Shown here: one piece after another, positions 19,867-29,362 of the stretch
Position numbering within the stretch: position 1 is the stretch's first letter
Layout: each line of letters begins with the position of its first letter
Origin: Fluviispira vulneris
GTDB taxonomy: Bacteria; Bdellovibrionota_B; Oligoflexia; Silvanigrellales; Silvanigrellaceae
Length of the DNA stretch: 64,000 bases
Assembly: GCF_014281055.1 (NCBI RefSeq)
Contig: NZ_JACRSE010000003.1
Location: forward strand, 1-64,000
Direction: 5' to 3'
Position numbers and translations under genes: made by a program
The notes under the pieces: model-generated
The model's input: the letters and a program-made list of their open reading frames with translations, nothing else
Databases searched by the model: none
What the model was told of the DNA's origin: nothing

Positions 19867-21246
19867 TTACTTAATGGGATTGCTATTTTCATAGACAGCA
19901 ATCCCGTTGACTTTCCAGTTTGCGTCTTTCAACATTTTATCAATTTCAGCGCTCTGTGAGCCATTCGCTAAAAATTGCATATTGCGTATTAAAATAAGTG
20001 AATCAAAAACCTGTGATTCTGTGCTTAAATTATTTATATTTTCTTGCAATGCATTAGCAAAATAGTCATTAAATTTTCCTTTTTCTGACAAGCGTTTTAT
20101 TGAGCTTAAATCATTTATATTACGAGACACAGCCAAAAACTCTTTTTTATCACTTGGAATAAGTAATGGGATTGAAAATAATTTCGTCAATTTACTCAGA
20201 TCACTTACATCATCAAATCCGTCTCCAATAAGAAGAGTATGAATATGCTTATTAAAAATGAGTTCAAAAGCTTCTCCTGACAGCCTCCCACCGTCATTTT
20301 TAGATTCAGCTATATAAAATTTATATGTGACTCCACTTACGGCAGTAGAAGATAAAAAGGCCGACACTCCTCGTAAAAAGTTTTGTTTATATTTCTGATT
20401 TTTTTTACTTTTTTCTAAAATAATCCCTATACGCATCTCTTGAGGATTGTCGTTTATCAAATGAACTAATCTATTTCTTATCGCAGAATTGCTAATAGAA
20501 ATACCTGAGAAAAATGTAAGACTATCGGAACTTTTAACTATATTTTTTTCTAGAATATCAAGAGCAGTAGCATAATCTCCATCTTTAATTTTTGTGAGAA
20601 AAACATTCGCTACGAAATCATTTGAAAATTCAGAAGAGATATTTTCATCAAAATTTAAAACTGATAACCTTGCTTCAACATCAAAAAGCGTTAATTTTTT
20701 TGTGTCCTCTTTATTTAAAGAGACAGTTTGAAAATTATTTTTCTTCATTAATTCTTCAAGTTTCTTTAATTGAACTTTTTCAAAATCTTTATTAAATGAA
20801 AATCGAGCAGCTTCAGCTGCCAATGCATAATATTTTACTAAATAATTTGCTTGTAAATTTGGAAACTCAAGAACCTTGACAAGACTCACTGCAAGAGAGT
20901 ATTTTTTAGCTTTTATATAAACTTGAAGTAATCCATATGTACAGATCGATGTCATTGGCAAGCTTAAAATATTTTCACTCAAAGCTTCTTCTAAATACAT
21001 TTGAGACTGTAATTGCTCTTTTTCATCCATATTAATAAGAGCTATTCTGCACTTAGCCATGGCAATGTCTTTTTTGGTAGAATATTCGTTTTTTAAAATA
21101 TTTTTATATAGTTCTGAAGATTTTTCATACTCTTTATTATAAAAAAAGCTCTCTGCTTTATCTAAAACAGAGAGTTGAGCAAAAGCTGTAATATGAATTT
21201 GGATTGAAACTAAAAAAAATAATTTAAAATTAATCCGGCGCTCCAA
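19867..21246 (-). CDS. Exported TPR/periplasmic-binding-like protein (LpoA-like)
   Basis: About 460 residues. The N-terminal half is a helical TPR-like solenoid (DKAESFFYNKEYEKSSELYK and similar). The C-terminal half has the look of a periplasmic binding fold: MRIGIILEKS, a middle LLIGDGFDD and IPLLIPSDKK. TPR plus this fold is the layout of penicillin-binding-protein activators (LpoA/YraM-type), so that is a plausible but unproven role. No ATG gives a signal peptide. A TTG at 21244-21246, or an ATT 12 bases further on with GGAG six bases before it, gives RRINFKLFFLVSIQIHITAFA, a good signal sequence. The start therefore overlaps the end of grpE. Confidence 0.6.
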   Translation of the reverse strand: MERRINFKLFFLVSIQIHITAFAQLSVLDKAESFFYNKEYEKSSELYKNILKNEYSTKKDIAMAKCRIALINMDEKEQLQSQMYLEEALSENILSLPMTSICTYGLLQVYIKAKKYSLAVSLVKVLEFPNLQANYLVKYYALAAEAARFSFNKDFEKVQLKKLEELMKKNNFQTVSLNKEDTKKLTLFDVEARLSVLNFDENISSEFSNDFVANVFLTKIKDGDYATALDILEKNIVKSSDSLTFFSGISISNSAIRNRLVHLINDNPQEMRIGIILEKSKKNQKYKQNFLRGVSAFLSSTAVSGVTYKFYIAESKNDGGRLSGEAFELIFNKHIHTLLIGDGFDDVSDLSKLTKLFSIPLLIPSDKKEFLAVSRNINDLSSIKRLSEKGKFNDYFANALQENINNLSTESQVFDSLILIRNMQFLANGSQSAEIDKMLKDANWKVNGIAVYENSNPIK

Positions 21247-21874
21247 CCCGTACCATAGCTGTTCTAAGAATTCTTTCACCGATTTTATAACCAGCCATAA
21301 ATTCATCGATTACTGTTTCCTGTGTGAGTGACGCGTCCACGACTTTTGCAATGGCATTGTGATAAGTCGGGTTAAAAGGAGCATCTTTACCAGGCAGTCT
21401 TTCAATGCCATGCTTTTTCACAGCATCTTGAAACACTTTAGAAACTAACTGAACCCCTTCCACAATCCCCGCTACTTTTTTACCTTCTTCAGTTTCAAAG
21501 TTAATTTGGGTAAGTTCAATAGCAGACATTGCCTTATCGAAGGCATCAATGACAGGGAGAAGATCTTTGGCAAATTCTTGGATGGAATAAATACGTGTAT
21601 CTGCTTTTTCTCGTTCCATTCTTTTCCGCATATTTTCAGCATCAGCAGCTATACGCAGCATACGGTCGTGGGTTTCTGCAAGTTTTGCTTGAACCGCTGC
21701 ACATTCAGCTTCTAGAGAAGCAATTTTCGCTGCTTCATCATTTTGTGCAGTTGATGCGCCTTGAACTTCAGGACTTTGGTTATCAGAATTGTTAGATTTC
21801 TCATTAATTTCAGGAGAGTTTGTTTCACCCATTGCTTCATCTGATGACTTTTTTATAATATTTTTCAAAAACAT
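21230..21874 (-). CDS. grpE: GrpE nucleotide exchange factor
   Basis: Releases ADP from DnaK in the Hsp70 cycle. The 214-residue protein has an acidic, low-complexity N-terminus, a long coiled coil (AAKIASLEAECAAVQAKLAE and on), the RIAADAENMRKRMEREK segment and the C-terminal beta domain ending GERILRTAMVRVGAPD. AGAGGA precedes the ATG. dnaK is not in the window. Its last codons overlap the start of the LpoA-like gene. Confidence 0.93.
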   Translation of the reverse strand: MFLKNIIKKSSDEAMGETNSPEINEKSNNSDNQSPEVQGASTAQNDEAAKIASLEAECAAVQAKLAETHDRMLRIAADAENMRKRMEREKADTRIYSIQEFAKDLLPVIDAFDKAMSAIELTQINFETEEGKKVAGIVEGVQLVSKVFQDAVKKHGIERLPGKDAPFNPTYHNAIAKVVDASLTQETVIDEFMAGYKIGERILRTAMVRVGAPD

Positions 21875-22052
21875 AGTGCATATCCTCTCATTTCGGTTCT
21901 ATCGTTACCAAGGTCATTGAGAGTTTAAGCAGAGAAAGCATCTGGTCAACAACAAAAATTTTGAATAAATGCATTTGGTGCTTGAAAAGTTTTCTTCACT
22001 TTATAAGAATGACCTTCGTTTCAGCTACTTTGAAAGAAAGGCGCTCCTGACT

Positions 22053-23321
22053 ATGCTTGATCCAAAATTTATCCGAGATAACCTAGAAGCTATTGCAATT
22101 GCAGCAAAAAATAAGAGATTTGAATTTGATCCCAATCTCTTTTCTGAACTTTACGACAAACGCTCTAAATATATCAAAGAAACTGAAGAGCTCAGAAGCA
22201 AGCGCAATGAAGGCTCCGATGCAGTAAAAAAAGCGAAATCAAAAGATGAAAGAGAGTCTTTAGTCGCTCAAATGCGTTCGTTAGGTCCTATTCTCGAAGA
22301 ATCTGAAAAAAACCTCCGTGAAGTCGAAAAAGAATTTGAAAGACTTTTACTCACTGTGCCAAGCATAGCTTCTGAAGACACACCGATTGGTGCAAGTGAC
22401 GCCGACAATGTTGAAATCAAAAAGGTGGGCGAAATCCCAAGATTTGAGTTTAAAGCATTGGATCACATCACACTCGGCAAAAATCTTGGCATTATAGACT
22501 TTGAAAGAGGAACACAGATAGCAGGATCACGCAGTTATTTTCTAACCGGCTTAGGGGCAGAGCTTGAAAGAGCCGTGCATTCACTGGCTCTCGAAGTCTT
22601 AAAAAAACGCAATTATAAACAAATGAGTGTTCCAGTTCTCGTACGCACAAGTGCAATGGAAGGCACTGGATATCTACCAGGTGGAGCGGAGCAAGCTTAT
22701 TTTGTCGAAAAAGATGATATGTGGCTTGTAGGAACTTCGGAAGTTCCACTGGCAAGTTACCATCAAAATGAAATGCTCGAGGCTTCTCAACTGCCTATAA
22801 AAATGTGTGCTTGGTCGACTTGCTTTCGCCGCGAAGCGGGCGCTGCTGGAAAAGATACAAAAGGTCTTTACCGTGTTCATCAATTTCAAAAAATTGAGCA
22901 AGTGATTATTTGCGAACCCAATATTGAAAAAAGTGATATTTTACATGCTGAGCTCTTACAAAATGCTGAAGACATTCTCCAATTATTAGAGCTTCCGTAC
23001 AGAGTTGTTCAGGTATGCACAGGAGATTTAGGACAAGGCCAGGTTAAAAAGAATGATGTGGAAACCTGGATGCCAAGTAGAAATAGTTACGGAGAAACTC
23101 ATAGTTGCTCAAGTTTTTATGATTTCCAAGCGCGCCGCTTAAAGATTCGCACCCGTGATGAAAACGGCAAAGCACAAATTTGTTTTACCTTGAACAATAC
23201 AGCTGTGGCGACACCTCGTTTACTTATCCCTCTGCTCGAAAATCATCAAACTCCTGATGGACGAATTCGCATACCAAAAGCTCTCCGTAAATTTATGGAT
23301 AATGCAGAATATATCGGTTAA
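22053..23321 (+). CDS. serS: Serine--tRNA ligase
   Basis: Charges tRNA-Ser (and tRNA-Sec where present). The 422-residue class II synthetase begins MLDPKFIRDN, the usual SerRS start, followed by the coiled-coil tRNA-binding arm (residues about 30-110). Motif 2 is visible as TCFRREAGAAGKDTKGLYR and motif 3 as NNTAVATPRLLIPLLEN; the serine-binding TSEVPL also appears. Start 22053 is preferred to the longer frame at 21969, because residues before it match nothing in the family and the upstream AAGAAAGG can serve as the ribosome site. Confidence 0.96.
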   Translation: MLDPKFIRDNLEAIAIAAKNKRFEFDPNLFSELYDKRSKYIKETEELRSKRNEGSDAVKKAKSKDERESLVAQMRSLGPILEESEKNLREVEKEFERLLLTVPSIASEDTPIGASDADNVEIKKVGEIPRFEFKALDHITLGKNLGIIDFERGTQIAGSRSYFLTGLGAELERAVHSLALEVLKKRNYKQMSVPVLVRTSAMEGTGYLPGGAEQAYFVEKDDMWLVGTSEVPLASYHQNEMLEASQLPIKMCAWSTCFRREAGAAGKDTKGLYRVHQFQKIEQVIICEPNIEKSDILHAELLQNAEDILQLLELPYRVVQVCTGDLGQGQVKKNDVETWMPSRNSYGETHSCSSFYDFQARRLKIRTRDENGKAQICFTLNNTAVATPRLLIPLLENHQTPDGRIRIPKALRKFMDNAEYIG

Positions 23322-23323
23322 AA

Positions 23324-23614
23324 ATGGCGAAGAAATTCGCCTTTTATTTTGGAGAAAATATGCTTGCATGCGTCTGGGATTACTATGGAACCGATTCGAA
23401 AGGAACAGCAGAACACTTTGAAAAACATTTAAAAGAATTTATCCTTGTTAAAAATATTGAAAAATGTGTAACAGGTGTTCAGACAGATGGAAAAAATCAA
23501 GCATTTGTTTGGTGTGCTGGAGAAGAATGTTCATTAAATTTAATTATAAATAATTTAAAACCAAAACACTTTATTCCTAAAGAAAATTTTTCTGAGTTTG
23601 GAATTAGAATTTAA
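23324..23614 (+). CDS. Small protein of unknown function
   Basis: A 96-residue protein starting two bases after the serS stop, so it is translationally coupled to it. It starts MAKKFAFYFGENMLACVWDY, is mixed alpha/beta in character and contains four cysteines (two in VWCAGEECSLN). There is no signal peptide or membrane segment. I do not recognise a family. Its stop overlaps by four bases the stop of the convergent phosphopantetheinyl transferase gene. Confidence 0.65.
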   Translation: MAKKFAFYFGENMLACVWDYYGTDSKGTAEHFEKHLKEFILVKNIEKCVTGVQTDGKNQAFVWCAGEECSLNLIINNLKPKHFIPKENFSEFGIRI

Positions 23615-24390
23615 AAAGTTTCCTTTGCAGGATCTGTCAAATTAATTTGTGATCCCTTCCAATCGAAATATTTTATCTTAAAATTCTTTTTTTTCGTTGC
23701 AAAAACAGCAGAATAATTCGCATCTATAAAAAACTGTTCCAATGCCCAATCCATAACTGGATATTGAGAGTTTTTGTCTTCAATCACTTCACAGACTTTT
23801 TTAGGATCTATAGAAACAGTTAAATTTTCGGGTGGATAGTAAAATCCTAAGCCCAATGCTTTTATAATAGCTTCTTTAGCACTCCACACATGAAAAAAGG
23901 AAGCACATTTTTCTATCTGTGGTAAAGCCTTCCAAGTATTATATTCCTTAGGTGAAAAAACTAATTTTGCGGAACCATCGATATCGAAATCGTTCTTATA
24001 TTCTTCAATATCGACTCCAACTTCATGCTCCAAACTAAAAGCAAGAGCGATCCATTTGCCTGCATGGGAAATATTGAATTTTAAATTCTTTATATTTATA
24101 TTCTCAGACAAGAATGGTTTATGGTATTTAGAATATGCAAATAAGATTTGAGAAGTTTTTATTCCTAAATATTTGGCAGATAAAATTCTTATTAAGGCTC
24201 TTCCAACGACAGAACGAATACCATCTATTTTTTGATGATATTGTTTATATTTATTAATTTCAACTTCATCTAATATCTGCTCATATTTAAATAAATATTG
24301 TTCAGATTCAGAAATATTAACTCGCCAAATATGCACTTCATCTTTATTCAGTTGAAATGCATCATTTATTTTAGTTTCCCAAATATTCAT
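23611..24390 (-). CDS. 4'-phosphopantetheinyl transferase (Sfp type)
   Basis: Transfers phosphopantetheine from CoA to a serine of carrier proteins of fatty-acid, polyketide or non-ribosomal peptide synthesis. The 259-residue, two-lobed Sfp-size protein shows the family motifs: FNISHAGKWIALAF, VGVDIEEYK (Mg-binding Asp and Glu) and VWSAKEAIIKALGLGF (W-x-x-KEA). Its ATG overlaps the stop of the upstream sulfur-fusion gene (TAATG), so the two are one transcriptional unit. No synthase or carrier protein is visible in the window, so the target is unknown. Confidence 0.9.
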   Translation of the reverse strand: MNIWETKINDAFQLNKDEVHIWRVNISESEQYLFKYEQILDEVEINKYKQYHQKIDGIRSVVGRALIRILSAKYLGIKTSQILFAYSKYHKPFLSENINIKNLKFNISHAGKWIALAFSLEHEVGVDIEEYKNDFDIDGSAKLVFSPKEYNTWKALPQIEKCASFFHVWSAKEAIIKALGLGFYYPPENLTVSIDPKKVCEVIEDKNSQYPVMDWALEQFFIDANYSAVFATKKKNFKIKYFDWKGSQINLTDPAKETF

Positions 24391-26729
24391 TATTGTTGTT
24401 CATCATTTTTGAGTCGAGAAAAAGCAAAACCACCATTCAAACTCCATACGGACTCAAATCCTATTCTTCTTAGGCTTTTTGCAATAAATAAAGATCTATT
24501 GCCAGTCGAGCAAACTAACGCTATTTTTTTATTACAATATTCATATTCATTATGAACAAGATTAATAATTAAATTTACAATTTGGCTTTTTGGAATATTT
24601 GTTGGTCTCTCTTCCAAACCTATAAAATTCCAATCTTTAAAAAGCAAAGACTCGGCTCGTTCACGAATGTCTATCACAAAGTAGTTATCTGCTAACAATT
24701 TTGCATGGTCTAAAATTGGTAATTTTGCATCCTTAATTTCATAGGAATCTATCATTCCACAAACAATTTGTCCATGTTGACTTTGCGAAGTAATTTGTGA
24801 ATCAAGTATTTTCTTTTCACTAGAAAATTCCTCAAATGACATGACTCTAAAAGGATTCAATACTTTTTGTAAGAGTTGATTATTCCTCTTTTCGACTCCC
24901 CAAACGGTAGCAAAGTTATTGCTATAATCATGAGCCGAACAGAGTATAGTTTTTTCTGCGAGTACTAAATTCAGATTTTGCAATGTCGTGTAAAATTGAT
25001 TAATCCCGCTGATACCAAAATCTGTTCGTCCCAAACCACCACTTAAAATTGTGTCACCAACAAAAGCAAAAATTGGCTCATTCTGATCTGATATTTTGTA
25101 AACGAGATAACTTACACTATCAAGCGTATGCCCTGGGGTTTTTAACCTTTTTATTTTCCAATATTGAGATGGAAAATTTAAAAATTCATTGCTTTCCAAT
25201 GGCCACCCAAGAGGCTCTTGCGCATTATCAGGTAAATTTAAAGCTAGCAGAATATTTTTCCGCGCTGAATCATGATCTGCATGAGAATGTGTGTCTAAAA
25301 CGGCACATACATTAAAATCTCGACATTTAATTATATTAATAATTCTTTCAATACTTTCATAAGTAGGATCGATAATAATACAATTTTTTGAATATTTATC
25401 AATTAAAAGCCAGGAGTTCGCATTTTGAAAATCTATTTGAATGACACCATGTAATTCGTCATCAGGAGAGATAATTTCGTAAGAATTATTTTCTATATTG
25501 CATGATAAATTTAAACAAGTATTTCTCAATGCCTTCCCTGCTGACAAAATTGCCTCTGAGCCAGCTAAAATTTCTTCTTTTTTTGTTGCAAAACCAAAGG
25601 AAAGTCTAATAGCTGAAGCTAACTTCCACTCTGGAAGTTTCATTGCTGTCAATACGTGACTGTGACTCACAGACTTAGAATTGCATGCAGAACCACCACT
25701 TACACTTACACCTGCCGCATCGAATACATTCATCAGTTCTTTAGATGATATTCCGAATATAGAAAAGTTTAGTGTAGTCGATACTGAATCTTTAAAATCC
25801 GCATTAAACTCAATTGTTGGAAAAGCTTTTTTTAATGCATTCACTAACATTGATCTAAATGATTCAAGCTCATTTTCAGTCCTTAATGCTTGAACAGTCA
25901 TACCTTTTTTTCTTTCACTTAACATTTCGAGCACAACACCAAGGGCTGCTATACCTGGTAGATTTTCTGTTCCCGAACGAATTCCTTGTTCCTGTCCCCC
26001 TCCAACAATCAGTGGGCAGCGAGGAGCTCCTTCACGCAAATATAAAAATCCAATTCCTTTTGGTGCATGAATTTTGTGCGCACTAAAAGAAGCATAATCA
26101 ATGCTAATATGTTTAAAATCGAGATCGATTTTTCCAAGAGCTTGCACACAATCTACAAGCCAATATATATGATGTTTTTCCTTCCTTATTATGCCTTCAA
26201 TTTTTTTTAAGTCCTGAATAACACCTGTTTCATTATTTACAGCCATTGTACAGAGGAGTAAGGTATCTTTTGCATGCTCAGCAAGATGCTCATACTTGAT
26301 AATTCCATTCGTGTTTACCTCTAAAACGACGATGGGTATATTTAATTTAAGCACTTTTGACCAATGCTCTACTGCACTTGAAACAGCTTTATGTTCAGTT
26401 GATGCTACTAGAATTTTTTTAGAATTATTTAATTCTTTATAGATCGGATTGTCAGCTATACTTTGCAAACAAGAAAGAACTCCGATTTGAATAGCTTCAG
26501 TCGCACCGCTTGTAAAAAAAATTTCGTTTGGATTTGCATTTAAGACATCGCTGGCAAATTGACGTGACCTTTCAAGAATCAGCTTAGCTTCCGCTCCAGC
26601 CATATGCGTACTGCTTGGATTTCCATAAACACGTTGCATAGAGCAAATAGCTGCTTTACATGATTCTTCTAAAATTGGAGTCGTGGCATTGCAGTCAAAA
26701 TAAATACGGTTCTGCCCATAAGTTACCAT
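24390..26729 (-). CDS. Cysteine desulfurase / persulfide dioxygenase / rhodanese fusion
   Basis: A 779-residue protein of three sulfur-handling modules. Residues 1-400 are a PLP-dependent cysteine desulfurase (NifS/IscS-like) with SAHKIHAPKG (PLP Lys219), RSGTENLPG and catalytic Cys349 in SGGSACNSK. Residues about 425-650 are a metallo-beta-lactamase fold of the ETHE1 type: THSHADHD (His481, His483, Asp485, His486), TPGHT (His534), GDTILSGGLGRTDF (Asp559) and SAHDY (His600). The mono-iron ligands of ETHE1 (two His, one Asp) and its GRTDF signature are kept. Residues about 670-779 are a rhodanese with active-site loop CSTGNRS (Cys740). Inferred chemistry: take sulfane sulfur from cysteine, pass it through persulfide and rhodanese, and oxidise excess to sulfite. 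The separate domains are certain; the combined role is inference. Confidence 0.88.
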   Translation of the reverse strand: MVTYGQNRIYFDCNATTPILEESCKAAICSMQRVYGNPSSTHMAGAEAKLILERSRQFASDVLNANPNEIFFTSGATEAIQIGVLSCLQSIADNPIYKELNNSKKILVASTEHKAVSSAVEHWSKVLKLNIPIVVLEVNTNGIIKYEHLAEHAKDTLLLCTMAVNNETGVIQDLKKIEGIIRKEKHHIYWLVDCVQALGKIDLDFKHISIDYASFSAHKIHAPKGIGFLYLREGAPRCPLIVGGGQEQGIRSGTENLPGIAALGVVLEMLSERKKGMTVQALRTENELESFRSMLVNALKKAFPTIEFNADFKDSVSTTLNFSIFGISSKELMNVFDAAGVSVSGGSACNSKSVSHSHVLTAMKLPEWKLASAIRLSFGFATKKEEILAGSEAILSAGKALRNTCLNLSCNIENNSYEIISPDDELHGVIQIDFQNANSWLLIDKYSKNCIIIDPTYESIERIINIIKCRDFNVCAVLDTHSHADHDSARKNILLALNLPDNAQEPLGWPLESNEFLNFPSQYWKIKRLKTPGHTLDSVSYLVYKISDQNEPIFAFVGDTILSGGLGRTDFGISGINQFYTTLQNLNLVLAEKTILCSAHDYSNNFATVWGVEKRNNQLLQKVLNPFRVMSFEEFSSEKKILDSQITSQSQHGQIVCGMIDSYEIKDAKLPILDHAKLLADNYFVIDIRERAESLLFKDWNFIGLEERPTNIPKSQIVNLIINLVHNEYEYCNKKIALVCSTGNRSLFIAKSLRRIGFESVWSLNGGFAFSRLKNDEQQ

Positions 26730-27113
26730 TTATTATGCCTCCATCGGCTGATTAAGAAAATTTAATACAAATTAGTTTTAGCAAATACGTATAAATAACT
26801 CCAGATAAAAAGACTTTTTATTTATTCTAGCGAGTTTTAGTCTCTAATAATCCAAAATAATTTACATGCAAAATTATTTTGGCTATCTAAAATTGAATTT
26901 TTAACTTTTAACACTATTTAACAAAACTTTATAAAACTCATAATTAATTGAATCTTACGGTGGAATTTTTTGCAAAAGGGTTATAAAGAAAGAGCTTTGG
27001 CATGATTGTTCATGTTTAGATATTCATTCGCAATAAATAAGTGTCACAATTTTAGCAGAATAATAAAACATATATTTATTTTGCACACTTAATAATTTTT
27101 GAAAGATGAGCAT
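26730..27113. other. Intergenic region between divergent genes
   Basis: AT-rich DNA that must contain the promoters of the sulfur fusion gene (minus) and the permease (plus). No reading frame or RNA gene is supported. TTGGCATGATTGTTCA at about 26997 superficially resembles a sigma-54 site but diverges at the -12 element. Confidence 0.5.
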
Positions 27114-28664
27114 ATGAAGAAAATAACTCTTATAAATCTTCTATTTTTTTCATTAGGATCCATAATTGGATCTGGATGGCTTTACGGAGCTTATTACACA
27201 GCTAAGCTCGCAGGAAATGCTGCAATCATTTCTTGGATAATTGGGGGCCTTATGATGTCTATAGTGGCTCTGAGCTATGCAGAAGTTATCTTAAATAAAA
27301 GATTTAACAATCTTTCAGATGCCGCGGCTCATAGCTTAACTAAAAATGGATGCACACTTGTTAGCATTTTAACTTGGATTTGGACCGCTTTGATTCCTCC
27401 AATTGAAGTTCAAGCTACTGTTCAATATGCTTCAAATTATTTTAATTGGATCCGAAAGAGCGATGTACAGAATTTTGAGCTTTCAAATGCTGGTTTAATG
27501 CTTTCATTTTTTCTTCTTTTTATTATGTTTTCTATTAATATATTTGCCTCAAATACGGTTGGGCGTTTTAATAAGCTCATTACAATTATTAAAGTCATTA
27601 TTCCAATTTCAGTGGCATTTATTTTCTTCTACGTAATATATAATAACCCCATGAATGCATTTAACAATTTATCTATTGGTCTTTTCAGTGAAGGGATTTC
27701 AGGAATGCTCGTTGCTATCTCTACAGGTGGTATTGCATTTTCATTCATAGGTTTTCAAACTGCTATTTTCCTAGCAAAGGAAACAGATAATCCCCAAAAA
27801 AATATTCCCATAGCTGTATTTGGCTCAATTTTCATTGCAATTGTTGTTTATCTGTTGATACAAATTGGTTTTAATCTCTCTATTCCAAGCGAAAATCTTT
27901 CTAATGGGTGGTCACAATTAAATTTTGCAGGTGATTCAGGTCCTATAGCAGGACTTTTAGCCATGTTTGGTTTCTTATTTATGAGCTATTTTCTTTATTT
28001 TGATGCAGTCATCTCGCCATTTGGCACTGGACTTGGTTATAAAGTTGCAGCCTCTCGAGTGCTCAGTAATCTTTCTGAAGCAAAAATATTTCCAACAATT
28101 TTTGCACAAAAAAATCGCTATGGTTCACCTTACTATGCAAATATAATTAACTTTATAATAGGGGTCGTATTTTTAAGCGTCGTTTCCGGCTGGCAAAGTA
28201 TGATAGCAATTCTCTGTGGGCTTATTATTTTAACTATGTCCTATGTCCCTATATATGTTTTATATGCACGTATAAATAATTTTATGGAAACGAGTTTTAA
28301 AGTAAAATATTTTAAAACCATATCTTTTTTAAGTTTCTATTTTTGCAATTTAATGCTAGTTTGGTGTGAATGGGCACAAATAAAATCTGTTTTTATAATT
28401 TTTGCAGTAATTTTCTTATCAATTAACATTATCAATAAATTTAAAAATAATTTCACTTTCAATCCTATCTTCCATATTATTCTTCCGCTTCATGCCATTT
28501 CAATCGCAACTATTACTTACTTAAAAATATTCCAACCCTCATTTTATTTTGAAATCATTAGCATTCTCATTATTTCTTTAACTTTATTGGTTTTAATTTA
28601 TAAATTATACAGCAAAACAATCTCACTAAATAAAAAGACTGAAGATAAAAAAATGGCGTCATAA
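27114..28664 (+). CDS. APC-family amino acid permease
   Basis: A 516-residue inner-membrane protein with about 12-13 hydrophobic helices. The N-terminus has the APC helix-1 signature (SLGSIIGSGWLYGAYYTAK), followed later by GGIAFSFIGFQTAIFLAKET and NPQKNIPIAVFGS, which match helices 6-7 of amino acid-polyamine-organocation transporters. It presumably imports amino acids or exchanges them; the substrate cannot be told. Start 27114 (ATG) is preferred to the TTG at 27099. It stands alone on the plus strand. Confidence 0.85.
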   Translation: MKKITLINLLFFSLGSIIGSGWLYGAYYTAKLAGNAAIISWIIGGLMMSIVALSYAEVILNKRFNNLSDAAAHSLTKNGCTLVSILTWIWTALIPPIEVQATVQYASNYFNWIRKSDVQNFELSNAGLMLSFFLLFIMFSINIFASNTVGRFNKLITIIKVIIPISVAFIFFYVIYNNPMNAFNNLSIGLFSEGISGMLVAISTGGIAFSFIGFQTAIFLAKETDNPQKNIPIAVFGSIFIAIVVYLLIQIGFNLSIPSENLSNGWSQLNFAGDSGPIAGLLAMFGFLFMSYFLYFDAVISPFGTGLGYKVAASRVLSNLSEAKIFPTIFAQKNRYGSPYYANIINFIIGVVFLSVVSGWQSMIAILCGLIILTMSYVPIYVLYARINNFMETSFKVKYFKTISFLSFYFCNLMLVWCEWAQIKSVFIIFAVIFLSINIINKFKNNFTFNPIFHIILPLHAISIATITYLKIFQPSFYFEIISILIISLTLLVLIYKLYSKTISLNKKTEDKKMAS

Positions 28665-28750
28665 TTTCTTATATTTTTATATTGCACATAATAAAAATAT
28701 TGCTAATCTGTTAGCAGCAGCACTCCCTTTCTTCCTTGGAGGCGTTGGTT

Positions 28751-29362
28751 ATGATTAGAATCCTTTTAATATTTTTGTTACTATTTCCTAGTATTGCTTT
28801 CACTCTTGATTCTAACAAGAGCTCAAAGACAGTAACAACAAATAAAAGCACCGAAATAGCTATTGTCGCTGGTGGATGTTTTTGGTGTGTTCAGTCTGAT
28901 TTTGATAAACTCGATGGTGTAAAAGAAACAATTGTTGGCTATGATGGTGGCTTCGACAAATCTATTACTTATGAAAAAGTATCCTCTGGCAAAACCCCAT
29001 TTGTTGAATCTATTAAAATCATTTATGATCCTAATAAGCTAAGTTATTCTCAGTTACTTGATTTTTTTTGGGTGCATATTGATCCAACAAATATTGACGG
29101 ACAATTTTGTGATAGAGGAAAGCAATATAGAACTGTTATTTTCTATTTAAATGAATCACAGAAGAAAATAGCAATTGCTTCTAAAGAAAAAATTCAAAAA
29201 AAATTTAAAGGAGTTTATACAGAAATAGTTCCTTCTACTCATTTTGTAAATGCAGAAGAATATCATCAAAAGTATTACTTAAAAAATCCAATTCAATACA
29301 CAAACTATCGTAACACATGCCGCAGAGATGCGCGTGTGAAGGAGCTATGGGATGCTAAATAA
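28751..29362 (+). CDS. msrA: Exported peptide-methionine (S)-S-oxide reductase
   Basis: Repairs the S epimer of methionine sulfoxide. The 203-residue protein begins with a signal peptide ([18 protein letters not shown]) and has the MsrA catalytic motif [11 protein letters not shown], then [15 protein letters not shown] and [10 protein letters not shown]; likely resolving cysteines occur in QFCDRG and NTCRRD. Start at 28751 follows GGAGG (28738-28742). Export implies that it acts on envelope proteins. Its last 11 bases overlap msrB, giving a coupled periplasmic repair pair. Confidence 0.93.
   Translation: MIRILLIFLLLFPSIAFTLDSNKSSKTVTTNKSTEIAIVAGGCFWCVQSDFDKLDGVKETIVGYDGGFDKSITYEKVSSGKTPFVESIKIIYDPNKLSYSQLLDFFWVHIDPTNIDGQFCDRGKQYRTVIFYLNESQKKIAIASKEKIQKKFKGVYTEIVPSTHFVNAEEYHQKYYLKNPIQYTNYRNTCRRDARVKELWDAK

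Noticed and set aside
26997-27014. Sigma-54-like sequence TTGGCATGATTGTTCA
   Set aside because: The -12 element lacks the required GC and no enhancer-binding gene is nearby.
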